From Deltaproteobacteria bacterium (GTDB taxonomy: Bacteria; Desulfobacterota; GWC2-55-46): a stretch of 64,000 bases of DNA. Below, piece by piece: positions 35,585-42,761 of the stretch (position 1 is its first letter; each line of letters opens with the position of its first letter). A model generated the notes under the pieces. It was not told the DNA's origin. It did not search any database and saw only the letters and a list, made by a program, of their open reading frames with translations. Position numbers and translations under genes: made by a program. The stretch is taken from positions 1 to 64,000 of the forward strand of contig JABTVA010000012.1 in assembly GCA_015075075.1 (NCBI GenBank). Direction: 5' to 3'.

Positions 35585-37114
35585 TCAGTGCCCCTCGTGC
35601 GAATCCATTGCTGCTCCGTGCCCTTCATGTCCGCCGGTCCCGCCAGGCGGGTGTCCGGCGTGCGGGCCTGCCCAGCCGTGGCCGGCATGGTCCGCGCCTG
35701 CGCCTTCAGCAACGCCCTCTCCGTCGGCACGGCCCGGACTCATGATGTGCCCGGAACTGTCGTCCTCGGTCTTTCCTGATGCGCCGCTACGCGGGCCCTC
35801 TTTCGAGGCGGGCGCTTCCTTCTTGACGGCGCTTCCGCCGTGGTCGTGCGCGCTCAACCCGGCGATTGCGGCCTTTAGCCTGCTTTCCGAGTCGATGAGG
35901 AAGTTGGCCTGGGTAACGACCCATTCTCCTTCGCTTACGCCTTGAAGCACCTGGAACCAGCCGTCGGCCTTTCCGCCGGTCTTTACTTCCCTGGGCTCGA
36001 AGGTCCCGTCCCGCCTGTCGACTATTACTATCTGCCTTTCGCCGGAATCGATTACGGCGGAATCCGGCACGGCTACGGCGGACCGGGCTATTTCGGTTGA
36101 AAGCTCTACGTTCAGGTACATGCCCAATTTAAGCCGGTGGTCAGGGTTAGGGAGCTCGAAACGGATTTTCATCGTCCTTACTTCAGTGCCGGCCTCCTGC
36201 ACGTATCTTATGGAGCCAAGGTGGCTGTATATGTGCTCTATCTTCCCGGCGTAGATTTCTCCAGGCGAATAGGCGGGGGTGAGGGTCGCCTTCTGCCCCT
36301 TTTTTACGTAGGGCATCTCGTATTCGTATATTTCGCCGTAGACCCACACGGCAGAGTGGTCTATTATCTTGAAGAGGGGCTCTCCTGCATCTATCCTCTG
36401 CCCCTCGACGACCATCTTCTCGGTAACGCTCCCGCTCGAAGGGGCGCTTATGGTCATGGTCCTCATGACCTTCCCGGATTCCCTCAGGAGCTCAATCTGT
36501 TCCTCCGAGATGTCCCAGTATCTGAGGCGCTGCCCTGCGGCTTCGAGGAGGGCCCGGGCCCCGTTACGGACCTCGGGGTACGGGCTTCCCTTGACCTCTT
36601 CCGCGCCCTTCCACGCAAGGAGGTATTCCTCCTGCGCCGAGACGAGGTCGGGGCTGAAGAGCTCAAGGAGCTGCTGCCCCTTTCCGACCATCTGGTCCGT
36701 CCGGTCCACGTAAAGCCTCTCGACCCATCCGGGCACCTTCGCGTTTATGACGAAGACCCTGTTCTCCACCGGCTCGACCCTGCCCACGGTCCTTATGGTC
36801 CTCTCAAGCCTACGGCGGGCGGCCTCCTCCGACCTTACCCCTATGATCTGAAGCCGCTCCGGGCTTATCCTTACGGTGCCGGGGGCCTCGGGGGCATCGC
36901 CCTCGTACACCGGTATGTAGTCCATGCCCATCGAGTCCTTCATGGGCACCGGAGAGGTTATCTCCGGGTTCATGGGGTTCCGGTAGTAGAGGACCTTCCT
37001 TTCCGTCTCGGTACGGACCGGGACCTCGCCGGGCTTAAGGTGCCAGGCAAGCAGCCCGCCGGCTGCCAGGCCGAGCGCAAGAAAAACGATAGCTGCGGAA
37101 TAAGGCTTCTTCAT
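35585..37114 (-). CDS. cusB: RND periplasmic adaptor CusB, with heavy-metal-binding N-domain and His-rich tail
   Basis: 509 residues. A TM/signal anchor (8-26) is followed by a heavy-metal-binding motif, YYRNPMNPEITSPVPMKDSM, then GMDYIPVY (about 45-72). The adaptor core includes VGRVEPVENRVFVINAKVPG, WVERLYVDRTDQMVGKGQ, the alpha-hairpin ELFSPDLVSAQEEYLLAWKG, APSSGSVTEKMVVEGQRID and AVAVPDSAVIDSGERQIVIV. The last 90 or so residues are a His/Gly-rich tail with many H-x-G-H motifs (DHAGHGWAGPHAGH, HEGHG, SHEGH) that could bind metal. It bridges CusA and CusC and passes metal to the pump. Confidence 0.94.
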   Translation of the reverse strand: MKKPYSAAIVFLALGLAAGGLLAWHLKPGEVPVRTETERKVLYYRNPMNPEITSPVPMKDSMGMDYIPVYEGDAPEAPGTVRISPERLQIIGVRSEEAARRRLERTIRTVGRVEPVENRVFVINAKVPGWVERLYVDRTDQMVGKGQQLLELFSPDLVSAQEEYLLAWKGAEEVKGSPYPEVRNGARALLEAAGQRLRYWDISEEQIELLRESGKVMRTMTISAPSSGSVTEKMVVEGQRIDAGEPLFKIIDHSAVWVYGEIYEYEMPYVKKGQKATLTPAYSPGEIYAGKIEHIYSHLGSIRYVQEAGTEVRTMKIRFELPNPDHRLKLGMYLNVELSTEIARSAVAVPDSAVIDSGERQIVIVDRRDGTFEPREVKTGGKADGWFQVLQGVSEGEWVVTQANFLIDSESRLKAAIAGLSAHDHGGSAVKKEAPASKEGPRSGASGKTEDDSSGHIMSPGRADGEGVAEGAGADHAGHGWAGPHAGHPPGGTGGHEGHGAAMDSHEGH

Positions 37115-37145
37115 CCCTGTCTCCTTATGGTTCTTTCCAGTCCTG

Positions 37146-38399
37146 TCAACGGAGGTCCAGGTCGGACCCTATGACCCTTTCAAGCTCGGCGGTCCTCTTC
37201 ATGTACTCCGCTATCGCGGCTATGCGCTCGACCCTGACCCTCTTAAGCTCCCGCTCGGTGTCGAGGAGGGTAAGGAGGTCGGCCTTCCCGGCCTGGTAGT
37301 TCCTGATTGCCGATTCATACGAAAGCTCGACAAGGGGCAGAAGGCTCGTCTCATAGAGGTCTATGGTCCTTTCGGCGGCCTCTACCATGAGGACCGCGCT
37401 CCTTACCTCGAAGCCCTTGCGGTTCTCTGCTGCCCGGAGCCGCGCCTTTGCCGAGCGCGCCCCTGCGCGCGCCTCTTCCGAGAGGCTGTCGTACTTGCCC
37501 CTCCAGATGGGGATGTTCATCTGGAACATGACCCCGTAGCTGTCGAACCTGCCGTCCCGCTCCATGGGCTCGACCCCCACCATGAAGTCGGGGTAATAGT
37601 TCTTTTCTGCCAGCCTGGCCGAGAGCTCATTAGCCTCGGCCTCGGATTCGAGCGCCTTTACCTCGGGGTTTTGCGAGAGGGCGGCCCTGGTAAGCCCTTC
37701 AAGGTCGAGCGCCGTCCTCTTAAGCGGCAGCGCCGCCCTTTCCGGCAATGCCGAATCCTGCGGCCTGTCGAGCAGGGCCTTGAGCCTTGAAGCCGCTATC
37801 CCCTTCCTGGCCCCGAGCGAGATTATTTCCTCGTTTACGGCCGCTGTCTCGACGTTCACCCTTATTACGTCCTGCTGGGAGACCTGCCCTGTCGCGTACT
37901 TCGACTGGGCAATCCGGGACATGTCCTCAAGGAGCCTCTTTATGTCCCGGGCGATCCTTATGGATTCATCCAGAAGCGCGTAATCGTAATATGCGTTCTT
38001 GACCGATTCGACGACCTCGAGCTCCTTGCCCCTCAATTCCGCCTTCGCGGCCCCGGCCTCCTTCAGGGCGATATTCTCCCTGAGCGGCCTTTTGCCGGGA
38101 AAGGGGAACATCTGGCTTATCGAATACCTGGTTGTTGTCGGCGGGCTTCCGAGCTCGAAAGGGCTTTCTGTAGGTATCTCTTCCTTCTCTATCCGAAAGA
38201 CCGGGTCGTCCAATGCGCCCTCGGCTTTCGAGCGCGCATAAAACGCCGCGGCCCTCTCCTGCATGGCCCGTATCTCCGGGTTGTTGGCCAGGGCCTCATC
38301 GAGAAGTGGGCGGAGCTGCAGCTCTTCTTCAGGATACGCAGCGCCGGGAAAGGCAAATGCGAGAACCAGGGCCGCTGCTATAAGAAATGCCCGCATCAC
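37146..38399 (-). CDS. cusC: Outer-membrane efflux protein, TolC/CusC family
   Basis: 417 residues with a signal peptide (1-21, ending PGAAYP). Two outer-membrane-efflux-protein repeats each contain long helices: LRPLLDEALANNPEIRAMQE and LEGLTRAALSQNPEVKALES open the two halves, as in TolC family proteins. The segment KYATGQVSQQDVIRVNVE and the later YQAGKADLLTLLDTERELKR are the usual paired motifs. It is first in the cus operon, 31 bases before cusB. A 17-bp palindrome lies over its putative promoter, downstream of the M56 peptidase gene. Confidence 0.93.
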   Translation of the reverse strand: MMRAFLIAAALVLAFAFPGAAYPEEELQLRPLLDEALANNPEIRAMQERAAAFYARSKAEGALDDPVFRIEKEEIPTESPFELGSPPTTTRYSISQMFPFPGKRPLRENIALKEAGAAKAELRGKELEVVESVKNAYYDYALLDESIRIARDIKRLLEDMSRIAQSKYATGQVSQQDVIRVNVETAAVNEEIISLGARKGIAASRLKALLDRPQDSALPERAALPLKRTALDLEGLTRAALSQNPEVKALESEAEANELSARLAEKNYYPDFMVGVEPMERDGRFDSYGVMFQMNIPIWRGKYDSLSEEARAGARSAKARLRAAENRKGFEVRSAVLMVEAAERTIDLYETSLLPLVELSYESAIRNYQAGKADLLTLLDTERELKRVRVERIAAIAEYMKRTAELERVIGSDLDLR

Positions 38400-38470
38400 T
38401 AAGCCTCCTTGCCGAATTCATTGCCGTACAACGAAAACATATATTCCCTGCGCCGAAAAGTCCAGCGGAT

Positions 38471-38499
38471 TTTCTACCTTATGTAGAATCTGTCTCCAA
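38471..38499 (-). promoter_or_regulatory. cusC promoter region with BlaI-type operator
   Basis: The palindrome TTCTACATAAGGTAGAA (38472-38488) has perfect six-base arms. On the minus strand a possible -35 TTGGAG (38494-38499) and -10 TAGAAA (38471-38476) are 17 bases apart, with the palindrome covering the -10. The same 17-bp palindrome, with one arm change, lies in the blaI promoter. It starts just after the stop of the M56 gene and about 70 bases before cusC. Confidence 0.7.
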
Positions 38500-38505
38500 A
38501 AAAAA

Positions 38506-39393
38506 TCAATGCCCCTTGTGAGAGCAGTGGCTCTTGCAGTCGTCTATCAGCTCGGCGTGGGTCTCGCAACGCTCCATGGTGCACTCATGAGAAAGCGGGC
38601 CCGCATAGATGGGCATGGCAAGGGATGCCGCGATGAGAAGGGCGATTGCCGCGCTCGCCGCCGCTTTCCCGGGCGTGACTGAGAACGCTGTCTTTTTTCC
38701 CTCGACAAGCCTCCGTATCCTGCCCGAGACGTCCGTCTGGCTGCCAGTTATCGAAGGGACAGGCAGCCAGATATTGTTCCTTGCTACCTTGAGTATGGCG
38801 GATGCGAGCGTGAGCGGCCCGCAGGAAGACCTTGCAGCCGAGTCGTCCGCCTCCTCTTCCCTCTTTAGCCTTGAATACGAGGCGAGCTGGCGCGCGGCCG
38901 GGATATAGAAGAATGCGTCCCTGAGGAAGCCGAAGACGAAAAACCTCAACGGGTCCCTTCTCCTTTTATGGTTTAACTCATGCAGGAGGACGGCCCTCGC
39001 TTCTTTCCTTGAGAGGCTTTTGAGGAGCCCCGTAGATATGTAGACCCTGGGCCTTAGAAGACCGAAGGTAAACGCGGCCCTGACGCTCTCGTCTTTTATG
39101 ATGGCGAGCCCGCCCTCGAAGTGATGCACCGGGAGTTTCCTTACAGCCCTCTTAGTGCCTGCGAAGGCCGAGACTCCGCGGAAAGCGGCATACGCGAAGC
39201 CCGTGGCGACGAGGATTGCCCCGGACCAGAAGAACGCGAGCTTGCCGAGGGAAAGGAACTCGACGCACATGACGAGGAGAGACTGGCAGGCCTCAAGCAC
39301 GCTACCTGTAAAGGATACGAGCAAAGGCAGCGCGTAAATGAGCCATGCGGCTGAAAACGCGAATACGGATATGAAAAGGAGAGGGGCGGCCAT
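38506..39393 (-). CDS. M56 family membrane peptidase (BlaR1-like) with Cys/His-rich C-terminal tail
   Basis: 295 residues. TM helices lie near 5-28, 50-72, 150-165 and 245-263. The zincin motif is H138-E139-L-N-H142, with E181 in REEEADD as third ligand, as in BlaR1/MecR1 peptidases. After the last helix there is no beta-lactam-binding domain. A 30-residue tail instead carries H269, C271, C276, H279, C286, H289, C290, H292 and H295, spaced like a metal site. The gene overlaps blaI (TGATG) and precedes cusCBA. I infer that periplasmic metal binding to the tail triggers cleavage of the repressor and induces efflux. The family normally pairs with BlaI. Confidence 0.88.
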   Translation of the reverse strand: MAAPLLFISVFAFSAAWLIYALPLLVSFTGSVLEACQSLLVMCVEFLSLGKLAFFWSGAILVATGFAYAAFRGVSAFAGTKRAVRKLPVHHFEGGLAIIKDESVRAAFTFGLLRPRVYISTGLLKSLSRKEARAVLLHELNHKRRRDPLRFFVFGFLRDAFFYIPAARQLASYSRLKREEEADDSAARSSCGPLTLASAILKVARNNIWLPVPSITGSQTDVSGRIRRLVEGKKTAFSVTPGKAAASAAIALLIAASLAMPIYAGPLSHECTMERCETHAELIDDCKSHCSHKGH

Positions 39394-39806
39394 CAGCCTT
39401 CCTCCACAGACTTAAGCTCTTTCTTTTTCGTCTCAATGAGCGTTGACAGGCGTTCGAGCTCATCCGGGTCTGCGTCCGCCAGCGCGTCCACGAACGAGGC
39501 GCATATGCCGGACGAGGATATCTCCATTATGCCCCGGAATACGTCCTGGGAAACGGCCCTGGCGAACTCGTCTTTCGTATAGGCGGGCCTGAACAGGAAT
39601 ACGCTCGCCACTTTGACTTGGTCACAAGCCCTTGTTCACGAGCCTCTCAAGTACCGTTAGGACGGTCGTGAGGCGACCTGCCTGGAGAAGCCCTGAATGG
39701 ACCTCCTGCCGCTCGCCTCCCCGCTCTTCCAGAGGAACTCCATTATCTCCTGCTCAAGGGGGCCCAGGAGCTTCCCGTAACCGTCGAATCTGGCCTTTTT
39801 GGTCAT
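39393..39806 (-). CDS. BlaI/MecI/CopY family repressor, frame broken
   Basis: The ATG at 39804-39806 follows GGAGAAGG. The winged-helix start GKLLGPLEQEIMEFLWKSGE is clear. The recognition region reads in shifted frames as TTVLTVLERLVNKGLV, TKSK and LFRPAYTKDEFARAV, then the C-terminal dimer part to the stop at 39393. Three one-base losses (after GTCGCCT, in CTTGTGACC and near AAAGTGGCG) restore a normal protein of about 138 residues. Family members repress operons preceded by dyads and are cut by M56 peptidases. Its promoter carries such a dyad, so autoregulation is likely. Confidence 0.86.
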
Positions 39807-39822
39807 CACCTTCTCCGCTTCC

Positions 39823-39851
39823 AATATATTCGACAAGGCGTAGAAAGTCAA
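39823..39851 (-). promoter_or_regulatory. blaI promoter with operator filling the spacer
   Basis: On the minus strand TTGACT (39846-39851) and TATATT (39823-39828) are separated by exactly 17 bases, and those 17 bases are TTCTACGCCTTGTCGAA (39829-39845). This is the same dyad as upstream of cusC with one arm mismatch. A repressor bound there would block RNA polymerase. The expected transcript start leaves a very short leader before the ATG at 39806. Confidence 0.8.
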
Positions 39852-39901
39852 GAGGAATTCCTTGCCAAAGAGGGTTGTCTTGCTGTACCGTATTTAAAAT
39901 C

Positions 39902-40044
39902 AGGCGACTTCTAAAGCGATCTTTTCCCCGGACTCTGCGTAGTTCACGGAATAAAAATGCTCACATATTGTCATATATGCTCCGCTTTTTATTCCCGGCC
40001 TTCCAGGAAAAGCGGGAAAAATCTCTAATTTTAAGAGGTTGCCT
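39902..40044. repeat. Family A repeat (A4) upstream of tmk
   Basis: 143 bp, ends AGGCGACTTCTAAAG and TTTTAAGAGGTTGCCT, with CTTTTCCCCGGACTC, the core GCTCACATATTGTCATATA and GGAAAAGCGGGAAAAATC. It separates the minus-strand blaI unit from the plus-strand tmk unit. Confidence 0.88.
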
Positions 40045-40077
40045 TCAATAAACGTTTCTGTTCTTTTCGGAGGCTTT

Positions 40078-40710
40078 TTGGGTTTCTTTATAACATTCGA
40101 GGGCATAGAGGGCTGCGGGAAATCCACCCAGAAGGAGCTCCTTAAGGGCCATCTCGAACGTAAGGGCAAAGAGGTCCTTACCGTAAGGGAGCCTGGCGGC
40201 ACTCTCCTTGGCGAGAAGGTACGGGCCGTCCTCCTTGAGCGCGGGGACGAGCCCATTGACCCGTGGGCCGAGCTCTTCCTCTACCAGGCATGCAGGGCGC
40301 AGCTCGTGAAACGCGTCATAAGGCCGGCCCTTGAGGCAGGCAAGGTGGTCATATCCGACCGTTTCTACGACTCGACCCTCGCCTACCAGGGCTATGGAAG
40401 GGGCCTTGACAGGGCGGCTGTAAAAAAGCTCAACGCCCTCGGCTCCGGCGGCCTTGTACCGGACCTGACCTTCCTCATAGACTGCGGAGTGGAAGAGGGC
40501 TTGAAGAGGGCCTTTTCGCGCATAGCATCCGCAAAAGGCGCAAGGGAGGACCGCTTCGAAAGGGAGGACATCGACTTCCACAGGCGCGTAAGGGAGGGGT
40601 TCCTCAGGGCGGCAAAACGGGAGCCGAGGATAAGGGTCGTGGACGGCTCCGCTGAAATCTCTACGGTCCACAAGGATATATGTGATATCATTGACAGGGC
40701 GATGGGCTAA
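40078..40710 (+). CDS. tmk: Thymidylate kinase
   Basis: 210 residues from a TTG at 40078 preceded by GGAGG, giving MGFFITFEGIEGCGKSTQKE. Motifs are the P-loop EGIEGCGKST, the DR(Y/F) motif ISDRFYDSTLAYQGYGRGLD, and a lid region with RIASAKGAREDRFERED. It phosphorylates dTMP to dTDP. An upstream ATG in the same frame falls in repeat A4 and adds non-conserved residues, so the TTG is preferred. It starts the plus-strand run tmk-holB-ricT-metG-tatD. Confidence 0.93.
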   Translation: MGFFITFEGIEGCGKSTQKELLKGHLERKGKEVLTVREPGGTLLGEKVRAVLLERGDEPIDPWAELFLYQACRAQLVKRVIRPALEAGKVVISDRFYDSTLAYQGYGRGLDRAAVKKLNALGSGGLVPDLTFLIDCGVEEGLKRAFSRIASAKGAREDRFEREDIDFHRRVREGFLRAAKREPRIRVVDGSAEISTVHKDICDIIDRAMG

Positions 40711-40715
40711 CTGAA

Positions 40716-41732
40716 ATGGGCTTTCAGGAGATAATAGGGCACGAGCGCGAATTAGGGATACTCAAGGGGCTCATAACCTCTGGCAGGGTACCTCATGCCT
40801 TCCTTTTCGCGGGCCCGGACGGCGTTGGAAAGAAGCTCGTGGCAAGGGCCTTTGCCGCGGCGCTCAACTGCGAATCTCCCGGCGGCAACTCGTGCGGGCT
40901 ATGCCGAGACTGCGCCGCTATCGAGGGCGGGTCGCACCCCAACGTAATGGAGATATGGCCGCTCGATAAGCCGGTCGATAAGAAGGGCGAGAGGGACCCG
41001 CTCGGCCTCATAAGGATAGACCAGATAAGGGAGGTGCAGTCGGTCCTCAGGTATAGGGCCGAGCGCGGCACGAAGGTCGTAATCGTGAACGGGGCCGACA
41101 GGTTCATGCCCGCCGCCGCCAACGCGTTTTTGAAGACCCTTGAAGAGCCGCCCGGCGGGTCTGTGATCGTACTCGTATCATCCAGGCCCGCCGACCTCCT
41201 CCCGACTGTCGTCTCAAGGTGCAGGAGGATAAACTTCAGGCCGCTCTCCGAGGGCGCCGTAAGGGCATACCTCATAGAGAAAAAGGGGATCGCACCTGCC
41301 GAGGCAGGTGCCGTGGCGCGCCTCTCGGACGGCTCCATCTCGAAGGCCGCCGGTTACATCGATGAAGGGTGGCTCCAGAAGAGGAGGGACGTCGTCGAGA
41401 GGCTCCTGTCTTTCGGCCAGAACGACGCGGACGAGGCCCTTAAGTTCGCCGAGGAGCTTTCAAAGCGGGACGACCTCGAGGAGACGCTCGACTTCCTGAA
41501 ATCCTGGTACAGGGACAGGATAGTGGCGTTCGAGGGCGCGCCGCACCTCATAGCCAATACCGACATGCAAAGGCGCATGAAAGACGACCGCGTGGAGGAC
41601 TTTAACCGCCTCTCTTCCTCTTTTTGGGCGGTCGAGGAGGCGCTGAGGAACATCACGCCCCCGAGGAACGGGAACAGGCATCTAACGATGGAGGCGCTGG
41701 TCCTTAAGCTTTCGGGCGCGCTCCTCATGTAG
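40716..41732 (+). CDS. holB: DNA polymerase III delta-prime subunit
   Basis: 338 residues. The AAA+ clamp-loader fold shows FQEIIGHERELGILKGLI, PHAFLFAGPDGVGKKLVARA (P-loop), a zinc-binding Cys cluster NCESPGGNSCGLCRDCAAIE, FLKTLEEPPGGSVIVLVSS and the SRC motif VVSRCRRINF. It loads the sliding clamp together with the delta and tau/gamma subunits. It starts five bases after tmk, the usual tmk-holB pairing. Confidence 0.93.
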   Translation: MGFQEIIGHERELGILKGLITSGRVPHAFLFAGPDGVGKKLVARAFAAALNCESPGGNSCGLCRDCAAIEGGSHPNVMEIWPLDKPVDKKGERDPLGLIRIDQIREVQSVLRYRAERGTKVVIVNGADRFMPAAANAFLKTLEEPPGGSVIVLVSSRPADLLPTVVSRCRRINFRPLSEGAVRAYLIEKKGIAPAEAGAVARLSDGSISKAAGYIDEGWLQKRRDVVERLLSFGQNDADEALKFAEELSKRDDLEETLDFLKSWYRDRIVAFEGAPHLIANTDMQRRMKDDRVEDFNRLSSSFWAVEEALRNITPPRNGNRHLTMEALVLKLSGALLM

Positions 41733-41765
41733 CTCAAACCGGAACAGGATGGCTAAGCCGCGGGA

Positions 41766-42761
41766 TTGACGGCGGACGCACAGGCAAAGGATAAAGGCAT
41801 GGTAAGGGTAGCTGGAGTCAGGTTCAAGAAAGCTTGCAAGGTCTACGATTTCGAGGCCGGGGAAATGGAGCTCCATCCGGGGGACTCCGTGATAGTGGAG
41901 GTCGAAAGGGGCCTCGGCATGGGGACGCTCGTCTACAGCCCCAGGGAGGTGGACCCGGCGGTGCTCGCGAGGCCGCTTAAGAAGATAGTCAGGAAGGCCG
42001 ACGCGGTGGACATAGAAAGGCTCGGCTTCAATACCGAGAGGGAGAACGAGGCCTTCGCCATATGCAAGGAGAGGATAATCAAGTACAGCCTCCCCATGAA
42101 GCTCATAAGGGTAGAGTACCTCTTCGATTCGAGCAAGGCCATATTCTATTTCACTTCCGACACCAGGGTCGATTTCCGCGAGCTGGTGAAGGACCTTGCC
42201 GCGACCTTCCACACAAGGATAGAGATGCGGCAGATAGGCGTGAGGGACGAGGCCAAGATGATAGGCGGCCTCGGCCCGTGCGGGAGGGAGCTTTGCTGCT
42301 CGGGTTTCCTGGCCGACTTCGAGCCCGTGACCATAAAGATGGCCAAGGAGCAGAACCTGGCCCTGAACCCCGTGAAGATATCCGGCATATGCGGCAGGCT
42401 CATGTGCTGCCTCTCCTACGAGCACGATTTCTACCAGAGCGAGAGGAAGAGGGACAGGGAAAAGGAAAGGGAGAGCGTAAGGGACGGCGGCAAGGACACA
42501 AGCGACACGGGCAAGGGCGAGGAGAAGCGCCAGAGGCCCGACCGTGACCGGGGGAAAAAGCCGGGCAAGGCCGCACAGGGGCAGCAACAGGGGCATAAGA
42601 GCGGCTGCGGCGGCTGCGGCAGGCATGATAAAAAGAAACACAGGCCCAGGGATGAGGGAAAACCCGGGCAGGTGGCGGAGGGGAAGCCGGGGGGAGCTGA
42701 CGGGAAACCTGGGCAGGGGGCCGACGGAAAACCGGGGCAAGGGGCTGACGGGAATGCCTGA
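41766..42761 (+). CDS. ricT: PSP1 domain protein RicT (YaaT-like) with low-complexity tail
   Basis: 331 residues. The PSP1 core (about 12-220) has VRVAGVRFKKACKVYDFEAG, EVERGLGMGTLVYSP, DSSKAIFYFTSD and MIGGLGPCGRELCCSGFLAD, then ICGRLMCCLSYEHDFY. The two Cys-rich blocks are those that bind an iron-sulfur cluster in RicT. The tail (220-331) is highly charged with SGCGGCGRHDKKKH and repeated GKPGQ(G/V)A units, absent from most RicT proteins. In Bacillus RicT with RicA and RicF affects RNase Y processing; the role in Gram-negatives is less clear. The tmk-holB-ricT-metG order is conserved in several phyla. Confidence 0.9.
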   Translation: MTADAQAKDKGMVRVAGVRFKKACKVYDFEAGEMELHPGDSVIVEVERGLGMGTLVYSPREVDPAVLARPLKKIVRKADAVDIERLGFNTERENEAFAICKERIIKYSLPMKLIRVEYLFDSSKAIFYFTSDTRVDFRELVKDLAATFHTRIEMRQIGVRDEAKMIGGLGPCGRELCCSGFLADFEPVTIKMAKEQNLALNPVKISGICGRLMCCLSYEHDFYQSERKRDREKERESVRDGGKDTSDTGKGEEKRQRPDRDRGKKPGKAAQGQQQGHKSGCGGCGRHDKKKHRPRDEGKPGQVAEGKPGGADGKPGQGADGKPGQGADGNA

